Below, piece after piece: positions 22,725-33,830 of a DNA stretch of 64,000 nt. Both the position numbers and the translations under genes were made by a program. This stretch comes from Anaspis maculata (lineage: Eukaryota > Arthropoda > Insecta > Coleoptera > Scraptiidae), in assembly GCA_949128115.1 (NCBI GenBank), contig OX421963.1:496001-560000 (forward strand), written 5' to 3'. The first letter of the stretch is position 1; each line of letters starts with the position of its first letter. A model generated the notes under the pieces. It had not been told where the DNA came from. It worked only from the letters and a program-made list of their open reading frames with translations, and did no database searches.

Positions 22725-23138
22725 TTTTGCAGAATGTTGTGGATCCCTGTTGTCAGAAATCCTCTGGATTCGAAAATGTTACTATATTTTATGGAGTCCA
22801 GAACGAAGCATGGTTTTATTTTGTAATTAGGTAGGTACCTACCTATGTTGTTGTTTTTCTCTTATCGCACAGCTGAGCTGCGGATAGAGAAAAAAGGTAG
22901 GTATAGATAACGCTGTGTTATATTTCGGACGAGGATTGTGGACCAAAGTTTATTAGTTTCGGGGTTTTAACCATATGTGCGGAGGTTAAGTGTATCAATT
23001 AGGGATAACTGAGGAAATCTATCACCTGACTGCACAGTTTTCCGCCGGTAAGTCGTCCTAAAAACACGATTATTTGTTCACTTTAGAGGAGCGCATGCTA
23101 CTTCCACAACTGTCACGATCGACCGTAAACTCGATATC
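22725..23138 (-). promoter_or_regulatory. LINE 5' leader with probable internal promoter
   Basis: This is the segment between the 5' duplication and ORF1. LINEs of this type carry their promoter within the first bases of the element. The leader contains an inverted TAGGTAGGTACCTACCTA word near 22830-22847 and a CTTATCGCACAGCTGAGCTG stem. Promoter function is inferred from position only. Confidence 0.45.
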
Positions 23139-23577
23139 ATCTTGTCATTTTATATAAGACCCCATTGCAAAAATACGTTCATCAACAGGTCGGGGGTGGC
23201 GGTGATAACCTCTTCTTCCAGCATTCACACCAATGATAAATTTCAGTGTCAATCAAAGTAAGTCTTTGTTTTGAAATTTGAACTCAATTATACCCAAGTA
23301 GAATATTTGATTGAAGCGCAGTCCCTATTCGAAGGGTGCTCCTTGCTCTTCACAGTTTCTCTGTCTTTCTTACTAAAAGATGTTCATATTTCTTCCACGT
23401 ATTTTTCTTGAAAGAAGGGGTTTTACAGTAATTTAATTTCAAGAGTCTATCAAGACTCTTGAAAAACTTCCATCAAGAGTTAGAGTCTTGTCTTGAAATT
23501 TTTAAATTATCTTGATATTTCAAGACAAGACAAGAGTAGGGCAACTCTTGTCTTGTCTTGTCTAGACGGCAACACTA

Positions 23578-23880
23578 AGCGTTATGAATTTTCAAAATTT
23601 CCCCTAGCCGTTGCCACCTGAGAGGGCACTCATCCATGGAGACGACTCGCTTGTGATGCAGGACTCCACTCAAAAATCCATTTCTGCTCAGGGTTCGACT
23701 TTTTTCGAAAAATTCCGACCTATATTGGAAGTAGATTGGATTGGGCGTCATGTAGATATGTTTTTAAAATCGACACAGTTTCGGTTTTCCGACGGTATTT
23801 TTTTCAAAATTTGCACATTCCATTAATTTGAAAAAACTGCAGTGCAAACCTCGACATGCGGTGAGCCAAAATAAAGACAA
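23578..23880. repeat. Family X repeat, right half of the split copy
   Basis: It continues from 14057 with GCGTTATGAATTTTC, GCCGTTGCCACC, CCACTCAAAAATCC, GTAGATTG, GTTTTCCGACGGTA and ACATGCGGTGAGCC, matching 26910-27205 in order. A solitary CACCCTGTA end follows near 23952-23960. Confidence 0.85.
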
Positions 23881-24180
23881 AGAATTTTTTTGATAATTTT
23901 CAGCAACACTTCCATATTCTGCACCTTTAAGGTGGTCCGACACTTATGAGTCACCCTGTACATACTATTTCACTCACAACCATTTACTTAGCTTTACATG
24001 TGTTCAAAAGTTGAAATTTGGGAATCAATTTTTTTTATTACTTCCAGATCGGCCGATCAATTTAGTTCAAACATGGTTCAGGTAATACTGATTCAACCAG
24101 TCATTGTTTGGATAGATGCATTATTTTGCGGAGTAGGTGATGAGTCACTTCCCGCTTTCTTACATGTAAGTAATGAATCA
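23881..24180. other. No gene recognised
   Basis: It contains GTCCGACACTTATGAGTCAC followed by CCTGTA near 23937-23960, the inverse of the TACAGGGTGATTAAAAAGTG word at 6313-6332, so it is a remnant of that TIR family. Nothing else is visible. Confidence 0.4.
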
Positions 24181-24185
24181 ATTAC

Positions 24186-24513
24186 CATAGTTCTTGTGAG
24201 CAATAGTATTGATACGAAGCTCGCGACCATCCCGGCTCTTTCCAGAGAAACCTAGATTTCCGCGTTGCATTCGGGTAGCATCGAGAGACTGCAGCGGTAG
24301 GTCACGACACGTCGAGACTTCTGGTGGAGGTGCCGTAGAAGGTACGCGTATATCCTCAACGCAGATACCAGAAAAATTCTTGTGTGCTGGAAACACCATC
24401 AGGAAGCATCCAGAACCTTCGATGCCACTATAAGAGAGGAACTCGACCAGGCATCGGGGAGAGTTGGAATCGAGCGACCGTGGCGATAACATCTCAAGCG
24501 ACAATGTGAATTT
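24186..24513 (-). CDS. Possible internal exon of an unknown host gene
   Basis: On the minus strand an open 328-nt stretch begins right after TACTAATCCTTTAG, which has both a branch-point word (TACTAAT) and an acceptor AG. It ends at CTATG followed by GTAAT, a usable donor. Reading in frame from the acceptor gives KFTLSLEML, then NSPRCLVEFLSYSGIEGSGC, GICVEDIRVPSTAPPPEV and GKSRDGRELRINTIAHKNYG. Composition looks coding (mixed codons, four cysteines) and unlike neighbouring repeats. It was not recognised as any domain, and no neighbouring exon was found. Chance openness remains possible. Confidence 0.4.
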
Positions 24514-24706
24514 CTAAAGGATTAGTAACAGTGTGCGTTATTTAGTTGTATCGGTAGTATTGAATAAGATGCAGTTTGTTCACAAGTGAATCAGCACGCT
24601 TAATTTCGAAATAGGTGAACCCGAATAACGTAACAGTATATTACATACCGAGGCGGGAGACGAGTTATCACTGAGGAGGACAAAGATTGTTGCCGGGGCG
24701 CTTAGC
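24514..24706. other. No gene recognised
   Basis: Ordinary non-repetitive sequence up to the abrupt start of the second hAT-like element copy. Confidence 0.4.
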
Positions 24707-25360
24707 TTGAAGTCGGATTTTTTTGTTGAAAGTCGTAGTTTCAAACGTGTAAGTCGTGATTCCGTGGTTTAAATTCAGTCTTCCAGCTGGAAGTCGGAGT
24801 TTCACTTGTTTAAAGTCGCAGTTTTTCGTGTTGATGAAGTCGAAATTTCGAGGTAAAAGTCGAAGTTTTATTGCTCGAGGTAGAATTTATGTTTGAACTC
24901 GAAATTTCGTCCTCAAAGTCAACATCCCTGGTCGAAATTTTCAGAAAATCAAGATCAAAGTGAAGCTTTGTGGATTTGAAGTTTGAGATTAGGTCGAGGT
25001 TTTTCGTGTTCAATGTCAAAATAGTTGAAAATTAAAATGATTATGAACGTGTCAAAATAATTCCAAAGATGTGAAGAAAAATAACCTATTCTTCAATCTT
25101 TTATAATTCGAATATCGGAATGATATGGAACAAATGTCAAGATGATTCTAAAAATATGTCGAAATCATTGAAAAAATGTCAATGATCGAAATATGTCCAA
25201 ATATTAAAAAGTTAAGATGATCTAATAATGTCAGGATATTTCCAAAAAATGCCTCATTATATTGTATACCTCGGTGCTTCGCACCTCGATTGTAGCCATT
25301 TACAATGTTATGCTTTGCAACTCGTTAATCGCCCTATCCTGGCTGTACCTATACCTCGAA

Positions 25361-25530
25361 GGAGCGGCGGTAGCCGAGTGGTACAGTTGATGGCAAGCCA
25401 AACCATTCGCGCTGCCCTGTGTGGGTTCGAATCCTACTTCATCCATGGATATTTTGTGCTGTCCCCGAGGTTGCATGGTAGAGCAGCTTCATAGCTGAAT
25501 GCCGCCTCGTAAAATAAGACAAAAAAAAAA
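25361..25530 (+). mobile_element. tRNA-derived SINE
   Basis: The ~170-bp insert begins GGAGCGGCGGTAGCCGAGTG and ends in an 11-base A tail. A Pol III A box TAGCCGAGTGG (25371-25381) and a perfect B box GGTTCGAATCC (25424-25434) show a tRNA-type head, most like a Ser/Leu-type tRNA by its A box. The tail region GCCGCCTCGTAAAATAAGAC precedes the A run. The uninterrupted site is present in the first element copy at about 1334 (CTCGAAACACAACG), which fixes the insertion boundaries. No clear target duplication is seen. Confidence 0.88.
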
Positions 25531-25670
25531 ACACAACGAAAAACAACAAAATCTTCCGCTCGAGCAACAACTCTGGGCAGTACCCATAACCAATTTCACA
25601 GCTTTTTTCAATTGAGCAAAATATGACAAAATGTGATGTGTTGGTAGCATTATCAACCTCAATAATTATA

Positions 25671-28530
25671 CAGAGTCCTGCAACAGTGCGTCGGGCTTTC
25701 CGAGCGCCCTTATCTTGCAAAATAGAGGAAAAAGTGTGATACGTAAAACGATTGATTTGGAAAGTTCTACCTTGCAATTTTTTTTCAAACTATACAGGGT
25801 GTTCAATTTTTGCGCTATAACAATAATAAACTTTTTTTTTCAATAAAGTTGCCTCACTTTTGATTTCATTCTCTTGTTCAGCTTTCCAAGCTCTATTACA
25901 AGTGTATTTTTGTTTATTTCAATTTGTGGCAGTGCTACCAACTGATAATTGAAAATTGAGATTTTTTGTAATTTCAAGGTTCACTTTGAAAAATCGTAGA
26001 GGCCTCGTTTTTTGAGATTGAGACATGAAATTTGGCATAACAATAGTCGAACAGAAGTTGTATAACTTTATGACAAAAAACTTGAGGTTTAATTATACAG
26101 GGTGTGTAAATTTTTTTTTCGAACTTCGCAAATTTCAAAATATCATAAGTCATTTTTTTTTATAGAATGTCCCATAATAATCTCACCATTCCATAGTATT
26201 GTTCTTCCTCTTTCATTTTTACAAGGGGATACCATACCCCTAAATCCCATAATTCCAGCGATAATCGATAATTTTGATAAAAATTGTCGTTTATTTGGAT
26301 TTTTTATGATCTTAGTAGGTCCTGATACAGGAAATCATGTGTCAAAATGAACGCACCTCTCGATTTGACAGTTTAAAGATTTTTGAACTCGAGGAAAATT
26401 GCTTTACCACGCTCAACTTTAATTTTCTTTTTTCCAACGGGCAACGAAATTCTCTTTCAAGCATTTTATTTTCCCGGCCCGTCCAAGGAAAAGTTATGTG
26501 ATGATGCAGGATGCAGGAAAAACGTTCTGACACGATAGCTGCCGAACCAATAGTCTGATCAATTTGAAATTTGGTACACAGACAGGGTCTTGCTGTTGAA
26601 TGAGCTGATTAGTTTTTGGCTGTCATCTGTCAGACGAAAGTGTCACTATCAAAAAATGACAGAAGCTATATCTTACAGAACTTGACTTGCAAAATGCCGT
26701 TTGAAAGCTCATGGAAAACTGTATTCAGAATGGTTAAAAACATTGCCCTATCTGTCATCTGTCAAAAAATAAAAAATGTCAAAGTTCAAAACTTTACCAT
26801 TCAATTATCCAAAATCTATCAGACGAATTAAGACCAAATTTGGCAGGAAGCAACAAAACATAAGAGTTAAATCGAGTGTGCAGTTGCAATTTTCCACCAT
26901 TTTCCCGTCGGGCGTTATGAATTTTCAAAATTTCTCCCAGCCGTTGCCACCCAAGAGAACGACTCACCCGGATTTCCACCAGGATGACTCGCAGCACTCC
27001 ACTCAAAAATCCATTCCTGCTCGAGGAACAACTTTTTTCGAAAATTTTTCACTGATATCGGAAGTAGATTGAACTGGGCGTCTTGTAGATCTATTTTTAA
27101 AATCGACACAGCTTCGGTTTTCCGACGGTAATTTTTTCAATAACAAATTTGCACATTCCGTGAATTTGAGAAAACTGCAGCGTAAACTTCAACATGCGGT
27201 GAGCCACACGAAATATTCATTTTAGGTGCAGACATGCTGCGAATTAAAGTTGGAGAAAAGACTGAATTAATTTTCGGAGGAAAAATTTTTGAAATCGGAT
27301 CAACGGTTTTCAAGTTTTTCTCTCTGGAAAAGCTGGAAATTTTCCAATTTTTTATTCCGTGAACAATTTCCGCTATTTGTTTTTAAAGAACAGGCAATTG
27401 GTTCTTGAACATTTTTCAACAATTTTTCTCCAATTTCCCGGAAATTTTCCTGCTGGAAATATAAAACCGACCTCGGTTCTCGAGACCGGACTTAGATGAT
27501 GGAGCTTAAAGAGAAGCCTAATTGACGATTTCCACAATAAGATGATTCGGGAAAAAAATGAGGTTTTCCCTTAAAATTCAGATTTTCCCCTAGATTTTCC
27601 TGACAAAAGTTTCAATTTCCTGCGAATATTCTCAATCTCTCTCTACAATTCCAATTCCCCATACGAAGGGACACTTCGATCAAAGTCATTACTGACGTCT
27701 CTGGATACCGCCGGGAAAGTTTTGTGTCGCCTCACAACAGATTTTCTTTAGATTGGAATTTAGCGCAGCTATTCAATAGAAAAAAAACTTATTCTCAGCA
27801 TCAACTCAAGCAAAATGTGTCAATCAGACATTTGTTGATGATCACTATGGCCTGCCCGGCGTGAAAAATTTCAATAAATGCACTTTTTATCAAAGTTATC
27901 GACTATCTCGGAAATAATCAAGTTTAGGGGTGAAGTACTCCTGATGAAAATGAAAGAGAAGGAGTAAAGCTGTCGAATGGTTAGATAAAATATGGGGCAT
28001 TCCATTTGAAAAAAAACGGATATATCCGGTGAAATCTCAAAACTTTTTTTCTGCACGATTACAATACTTTCCCTCCGTGTTCGTGGGTGGGCCGGAAAAG
28101 TAAAAATGACTTATGACATTTTGATGTTTGCAAGGATCGAAAAAAAATTCTGAACACCCTGTATCACTGATTCTGAAGTTTTTTGTCATGAAATTATTCA
28201 CCTTCTATTCGACTATTGTGGTGCCAAATTTCATTCCTTGATTGCAAAAAACAAGGCTCTAGTTGGTAGCACTGCCACAAATTGAGAAAACAAAACTACG
28301 CTTGTGATAGAACTTAAGAAGCTGAACAAGAGAATCAAATCAAAAGTGGGGCATTTTGTTGAAAAAAATCTTTGTTTTTGTTATAGCTCAAAAATGGAAC
28401 ATCCTGTATAGTTGAGAATAATTTCACTAGTCAGGACTTTCCAAATCAATAATTATATGTATTACACCTTTGTCTCTATTTCGTGAGGGAAGGGCGCTAA
28501 GAGAGCCCGACGCACTGTTCCAGGACCCTG
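25671..28530. mobile_element. 2.86-kb TIR element with long concentric inverted arms
   Basis: It starts CAGAGTCCTG and ends CAGGACCCTG, with TA outside (25669-25670 and 28531-28532). The empty site is seen in the first copy at about 1475 (AATTATATGTC). Arms of about 650 bp match in opposite orientation. Each arm holds two further TATACAGGG(T/A)-type ends, so three nested sets are present: 25671-28530, 25795-28406 and 26098-28161. The central part carries a family X copy. No transposase was found. A Tc1/mariner-type origin is inferred from the TA target. Confidence 0.88.
26470..27480. repeat. Family X repeat copy within the TIR element
   Basis: From ACGTTCTGACACGATAGCTG (26522) the order of conserved words matches 38310-39180 and 62815-63780: TTTTTGGCTGTCATCTGTCA, GGCAGGAAGCAACA, GCCGTTGCCACC, TTTTCCGACGGTA, GCAGACATGCTGCGAAT and GGAAATTTTCCTGCTGGAAA. 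There is no coding potential. An 85-bp piece of the X head also sits, inverted, in the right arm at 28018-28105. Confidence 0.85.
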
Positions 28531-31211
28531 TATGTCAAAATAATTGTCAAATAACTGATTATTGCTCTCGAATTCCAGTTTTACAATGATTGAAATAGGT
28601 CGAGATAATTCGATAATAATTTAGAAAATATTAAAATAATTCGAAAGAAACTGTCTAAAAGACTATAAGAATGTCAAAATTATTAAAAAAAAAATGCAAA
28701 AATGTTTCCAAAAATTGTCACAATAATCCCAAAAATGATAAAAAGTGTCGAAATTGTTTCACAAAACGCCAGATTAGTTCTCAAAAATGTTAAAATGATT
28801 CTGAGCTGAAGAAGTGCTGAAAAAATCCAAAATACGTAGTATTAAAAATGTTGAAATAACCCCAAAACTATCAGAATGATTTCAAACATGTCAAAAAATT
28901 CGAAAAAGTCAAGTTAATAATGTATTGAGGATTTGGATGTCAAAATGATTTGAAGAAATGTTGGAATGGTTCTGGAAAATGTCCAAATAAATTCACAAAA
29001 TATCTTTAGTCGAAGTTTTCCGTGTTCAAAGTCAGAATTTCAAGATAAAATTGAAGGTTTCTGCGTCTGAAGTCATAGTGTTTTGTTTTTTGAGTAGAAT
29101 TTTTTCATCTGAATACGATGTATTCCGTATTTATGGTCAACTTTTCGTGATAAAAGTCGGAGTTGTTTGATTTTTTCCAAGTTGAAATTTCAAGTTGCAG
29201 TTGAAATAATGTCTCAAGTACATGTTCTCTTATTTCAAGTCGAAATTTCGGTATCAAAGTTGGAATCTTCTGTGTTTGGAATCGAAATTTCCTGTTCGAA
29301 GTCGACATTTTGGAATCACAATAGAAGTTTTCATGTGAAAAATTTGAAGTAAAAGACCAAGCTTTTTGTGTTGAAAGTTGAATATCTGTTGTGTTTTGAG
29401 ACAAAATTTCGTGGTTTTGATGGAGGTTTACGGACTTGAGAGTCAAAGTTGAGTCGCGAGGTCGGACAAGTCAACTTCTCTTGTTTGAAGGGAAAATGTC
29501 CATGTTCAAATCAATATTTCGTGTATTAAGTCAAAGTTTCCAGATTGAAGTCGAAGTTTTTCATCTTCAAACTCAAAGCTATGTGTTTGGAGTGTCAATG
29601 TCGAGATCAAGGTCAAGTTTCTCGGGTTTGAGTTTTTAGGGTTCAAAGTGGAGATTTTCGTATCTTTTTGTGTTTAAAGTCGAAGTTTCCAGATTAAATC
29701 AGGAGCTTTTCATTTTCGAAATCGAGATCCAAGCCAAAATCTTCCTTGTTTAAAGTCGAAATTTTGTATTCGTACTCCACCATTAGATATTGAAGTCGAA
29801 ATTTCATGATGCACTTAAAAGGTTTTTGCATCGAAGGTCGAAATTCCGAGATAGAGAAGTCGAAGTTTTCCGTGTTGGATTCTTTGTGTTCAAAGTTGAA
29901 GTGTTCTGTATTTCAAGTCAAAATTTCAAGTCAAAAGTCAAAATTTTCGTGTTTGAAGTCGAAATTTTGCGTTCAAAGCCAATATTTCGATATTGAAATC
30001 GAAATTTTCATGTTTAAAGTAAAAACTGTCATGTTGAAGTCGAGGTTTTTCGCGAGGCTTTTTGTATTCGAAGTGAAGTATTCACGATAAGTGTGAAGAG
30101 GTTTGCATTTGAAGTCGAATTTTCGAGATGAAGTCGAAGCTTTCATGTTCGAAGTCAAAATTTCTTGTTTAAGCCAAATTATCGAGAGTCAAGCTCTTCG
30201 TGTTCCAAGTCAAAATTTTTGTTTGGAGTCGGAAGTTGTACGTGACCAAAATTGAAATTCCAAGATGTGGAGTACAAGGTTTTTGGTGAAGAGTCGAAAT
30301 TCCGTGGTTGAAGTCGGAATGTCAAGATCAAAATCGAAGTCATCCGTGTTTGAAATCACAACGTGCTTGAAATAGAAATGTCATAAATAAAATCAAAGAT
30401 TGTTATGTTCAAAGTCACTATTGCGAAATGAAAATTCAACTTTTTTGCGGTAAAAGTCAAAAGTTTTGGTTTTTGAAGTCGAAGTTTCCGTGTTGAAAGT
30501 CGTAGTTTTTTGTATTCAATTACGGCGAAATTTCGTGGTTGAAGTCGGAATTTTGAGAATTGACAGTTGAAGTTTCTCGTGTTGAAATCAAAATTTCGCA
30601 ATGGAAGCTGAAGTTTGTCGGTTTTTAAGTTGAAATGCCAAGATAAAAGTTGAAACTTTCCGTGATCTTTCGTATTCTAAATCGAAGTTTTAATGTTTTG
30701 AAGTCAAAAATTCAGGATTTATTTCAAGTTTCCCGTGTTCAAAATCCAAGCTTCGCATTAAAAGTCAAAGTTTGTCGGTTTTCAAGTCTAAACTCTCGAG
30801 ATAAAACTCGAAGTTTTTGAAGTCACTACTTCGAGAGTTTTAAATCAAGTTTTTCGCGTTTAAAGTTGAGATTTCGCAATAGACTTCTCGAAGTATGATT
30901 TTTCGCGTTGAGAGACCCAATTTTCATGTCAAAAGTGTTTCATCTTTCCGTGTTCAAAGTCAAAATTTTGCAATAAAAGCCAAAGTTTGTCAGTTCTGGA
31001 ATCGAATATTTGAGTTGAAAGTCGAAGTTTTCTTGTTTCAAGTCGGAAGTTTTACATAATAGAAATCAAAATCTCGCCATAGAAAGTCCAAGGTTTTTGC
31101 GTATGGGGTAGAAATTCCTTGTTTGGAGTCAGAATGTCACGATTAAAGTCAAATTAGTGCCTGTTTGAAGTCGAAGATTCATGTATAAGGTCGAAATTCC
31201 ACCATTTAAAT

Positions 31212-31429
31212 TAGTGTTGGCAACGAAACCGGTTTCGGGAGTCGGCTCCGAAAACCGCGGTTCTGATGATAGCTGAAAACCGGCTTTCAGATCTGGCTTT
31301 CGAGACCGGTTTTTCGAGCCGGCTTTTGGAGTCGGTATTCGGAGCCGGCTTCCAAAATTGGTTTTCGGAGCAGTTGGTTTCAAGTATCGGTTTTCGAAGC
31401 CGGCTTTCAATAACGATTTTCAAAGCCGG
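31212..31429. repeat. CCGG-type minisatellite module, truncated
   Basis: It begins TTAGTGTTGGCAACGAAACC as at 4434 and runs through GCCGGCTTT words, but it breaks off before the terminal TTGCCAGCAGTA. This is the right end of the second element copy. Confidence 0.8.
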
Positions 31430-33830
31430 AAACTATTTTATTTTAAAACTTTGGTTTTTATTCGATCTCATTTGTTTTCTGTACAACAACTCAATAACTA
31501 GATTCTCTTCATCAATGGTCATGTGCTATTCACCAGTTATTTCATCAGTTTAGTCTAGACTGGGTACTATTATTACAGGTCCATGACTGAAGAGACCAAC
31601 AACTACTCAACTAGGTAATACAGCTTATAGACCTAGCTTCAGCCTTGTAAACACATCTTGGAATAAATATACACGCTCACGCTGTAGCTATTTGTAATAT
31701 CGTCGTGATTACCCCCTAGAAAAGACGTAAATCACGCTACGTCCCGCCGGAAATTTATTAGCCGCAGCAATTCCAAAAACTCTTCGTTTTTTCCATCTCT
31801 CTTTTACCGTACAAGAAAACACATGCTCTGACATTTTCCGTACACCCCAGAATTCCACTCTAAACGCTCTCGTTCCTCTCGCTTTCGCTGACGCTGATGA
31901 TGTCCCATATTTCTGTGTGTTACACTTTTTTCGTTTTTTTTTTCCCGCTCTCATCTCTCGCTGCTCTCGGCTCGGGAGATTGAAACATTCATATAAACAA
32001 GCGGACCGGAGTTCGTGTGGTGACAGAATTATGAGGTACGCAGGAGAGGCCAGAGTGAGCTATGGAAGCAGTAGACTGCTCGCAGCGCCACACGGTCTCC
32101 GCGGCCGGCTTCATAAATATGTATATGTATATATATATATATATATCTGGTGTGTGTGTGCGGAATGTATACCACAGATACGTTATAATATACCTCGGAG
32201 AGGAAATTATACGTGTAGATGTGCGATAGATATCAATATGCATGTAAACATTCTGCGCCCCCATGTTAAAACGAGAGTTATGTCGTGAGCGGGGTGAAGG
32301 GGGTCCGGAGAACACGGCAGTGCATCATCGGGGCTTATACGAACGGGTCCAGCGTTATTGTCTTTTAGTGGGCTCGCTGAGGGACGTCTCGTGGAGCTGC
32401 AGAGTTCGAAGTCAATTGTTTAGAGCTGTGTAAATAGGAGAAGCTCTGGGAGTTATTGGCGTGGTGCAGAGCATTTCTGTACACGAGAGTAAATCGAGAA
32501 AGGTTGTTGCGCCATCTCGCGTCTGAATTGCTAAACGGCCTGCGACAGGTATGAAATGTCAATCGAGAAAAACGATGTCACTTGAGAAGACCCCAGCTAT
32601 CTTCTTGAACCCCTCGATGTGTAAGTCACCCATTTCTCCAATTGATTTAGCTTATTTGAATTGAATCACTTCTTCCAAGATCTGCATGGTCATGGATCAT
32701 CGAGCAGGATCCTTCCTGAGGAAAATACTTCACGAAGTTCACTTTTTTCATTTTTCAAAAATTTGTAACTTGCGAACTATTCAATCAAACTAGCCTTAAT
32801 TCAGCACAAGCTGATCTGTCGAAATTGTCTACCAACCTGCTCAGTTTCAAAGAAATCCAATCAGGACCCATATTCTTGGAACCAAAGTCCATATCACCTC
32901 ATGAGAACTGGGCGGGGTTCAGTCGAAAAATTCCCTGGCGGTCTTCTTGAGAATAGTGGACTGGACTTTGCATTATTCCTGTGTTCCCTCTACCGATTCC
33001 TTGACGTACTTTGTTCTCCTGCTAGATGCCCAAGAGAAGTCGCAAGTTCCCCGAAGAAATAGCGTTGAATTGGACATTACAATAAAAAGATGGACTTCTT
33101 TGTGAGCTGTTCTTCTTAAAATGCCAATATCGCAATTTTGACTTCATATATGGATGGAGCGACTGCGAATTTATGAGAAATCATTCAAAACATGTCATCA
33201 CAACATTGTTTTCCATTGAGAAAAAGATGGAAATTGATTATTTTGACCGGGTGGAGAGGATATTTTTTCAAGTACGACGAATGACCCAGATGAAAAAACC
33301 AATGCTGTTAGTGTTCACAATAGAGTTGTATGCTTCCTTTAAAATAGATACAGCAATAATCAACGGTGATTTGGTGGAAAGTGCTTGCATCCAAAACTTG
33401 GGGGGCTCCTGTAGCCTTCCTAAGAAGGTATGATTTTTTTGGTGCTCCGGATGGATCGACTTTAGAAACTCTGAAGAGCAATCCTGCCAAAGGACATTGC
33501 TTCTCCATCAAATGCAGTATTCTTCCAAATATTAGAGTATACACCGCGGCCACTGTAATTTGTTCTGATTTTTGTCAGTGTCAGTGTTTGATAATTTCAT
33601 AAGATTGTTTGTAATTGATGCTCCTGTGTTTACGTGTCAGTATTGGTTCCGGTGAGTACAAAGCATTTTTTCGCCAATGCAAGAAGCACAATCAACTTTC
33701 CAAGTTGAAAAAAAATCATGAAGTTCTTGGAGTGCCTTCTGACCCAACACAAGAATTTTCTAGGATTTCCAGAAATTTCAACGAGATTTTCATAGATTTT
33801 TGGACATCTGTATAGGATTCTGAAAATTTC
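31430..33830. other. Non-repetitive interval, no gene recognised
   Basis: This is the longest stretch without recognisable repeats. It is richer in CpG and CTCTCG words at 31780-32110 and contains a short (TA)n tract at about 32124-32146. ATATAAAC at about 31990 could be a TATA-like word. Small open frames here (for example 33308-33553 minus) have no domain I know. It could hold a promoter or first exon of a host gene, but nothing proves it. Confidence 0.4.

Larger units (their letters stand above)
17564..23138 (-). mobile_element. Nearly intact I-group non-LTR retrotransposon (LINE)
   Basis: The 5575-bp unit is flanked by a 13-bp duplication, ATCTTGTCATTTT, at 17551-17563 and 23139-23151. 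On the minus strand it has a ~414-bp 5' leader, ORF1, a 10-base gap, ORF2 and a 3' poly(A) tail seen as a T run at 17561-17579. An APE-type endonuclease, reverse transcriptase and RNase H domain in ORF2 place it in the I group or a relative; the clade is inferred. Only one frameshift was found in ORF2, so the insertion is probably recent and the last in this nest. Confidence 0.92.
14058..23577. mobile_element. hAT-like element carrying two nested insertions
   Basis: The termini are perfect 17-bp inverted repeats: TAGTGTTGCCGTCTAGA at 14058-14074 and its inverse at 23561-23577. AGCGTTAT flanks both ends (14050-14057 and 23578-23585), an 8-bp duplication, and the sequence outside is one continuous family X repeat. 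Both subterminal zones (14075-14215 and 23440-23560) are rich in TCTTGTCTTG/CAAGACAAGA words, as expected of transposase-binding repeats. Removing the nested foldback element and LINE leaves about 2.0 kb of its own sequence, with no recognisable transposase. Confidence 0.88.
24707..31429. mobile_element. Second copy of the minisatellite hAT-like element, truncated and interrupted
   Basis: Its sequence follows 675-4650 of the first copy in the same order and orientation, with scattered substitutions. The left ~560 bp (terminal module and 121-bp higher-order repeat) are missing, and it stops inside the right module at 31429. It has therefore lost both ends and any target duplication. Two insertions absent from the first copy interrupt it: a SINE at 25361-25530 and a TIR element at 25671-28530. 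Some deletions also distinguish the copies. Confidence 0.9.

Noticed and set aside
25361..25440. A functional tRNA gene
   Set aside because: The A and B boxes are good, but the acceptor stem does not pair well and the unit continues into a non-tRNA body with an A tail, so it is a SINE.
25671..28530. A Maverick/Polinton or other large self-synthesising transposon
   Set aside because: It is under 3 kb, has no polymerase, integrase or capsid reading, and has TA rather than 6-bp flanks.
31986..32110. Promoter and first exon of a host gene
   Set aside because: An ATATAAAC word and CpG-rich context are suggestive, but no initiator, coding start or donor site forms a convincing set.
33308..33553. 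Minus-strand 81-codon open frame as a gene in the non-repetitive interval
   Set aside because: No signal peptide, domain, splice-site pair or poly(A) signal was found; evidence is insufficient.
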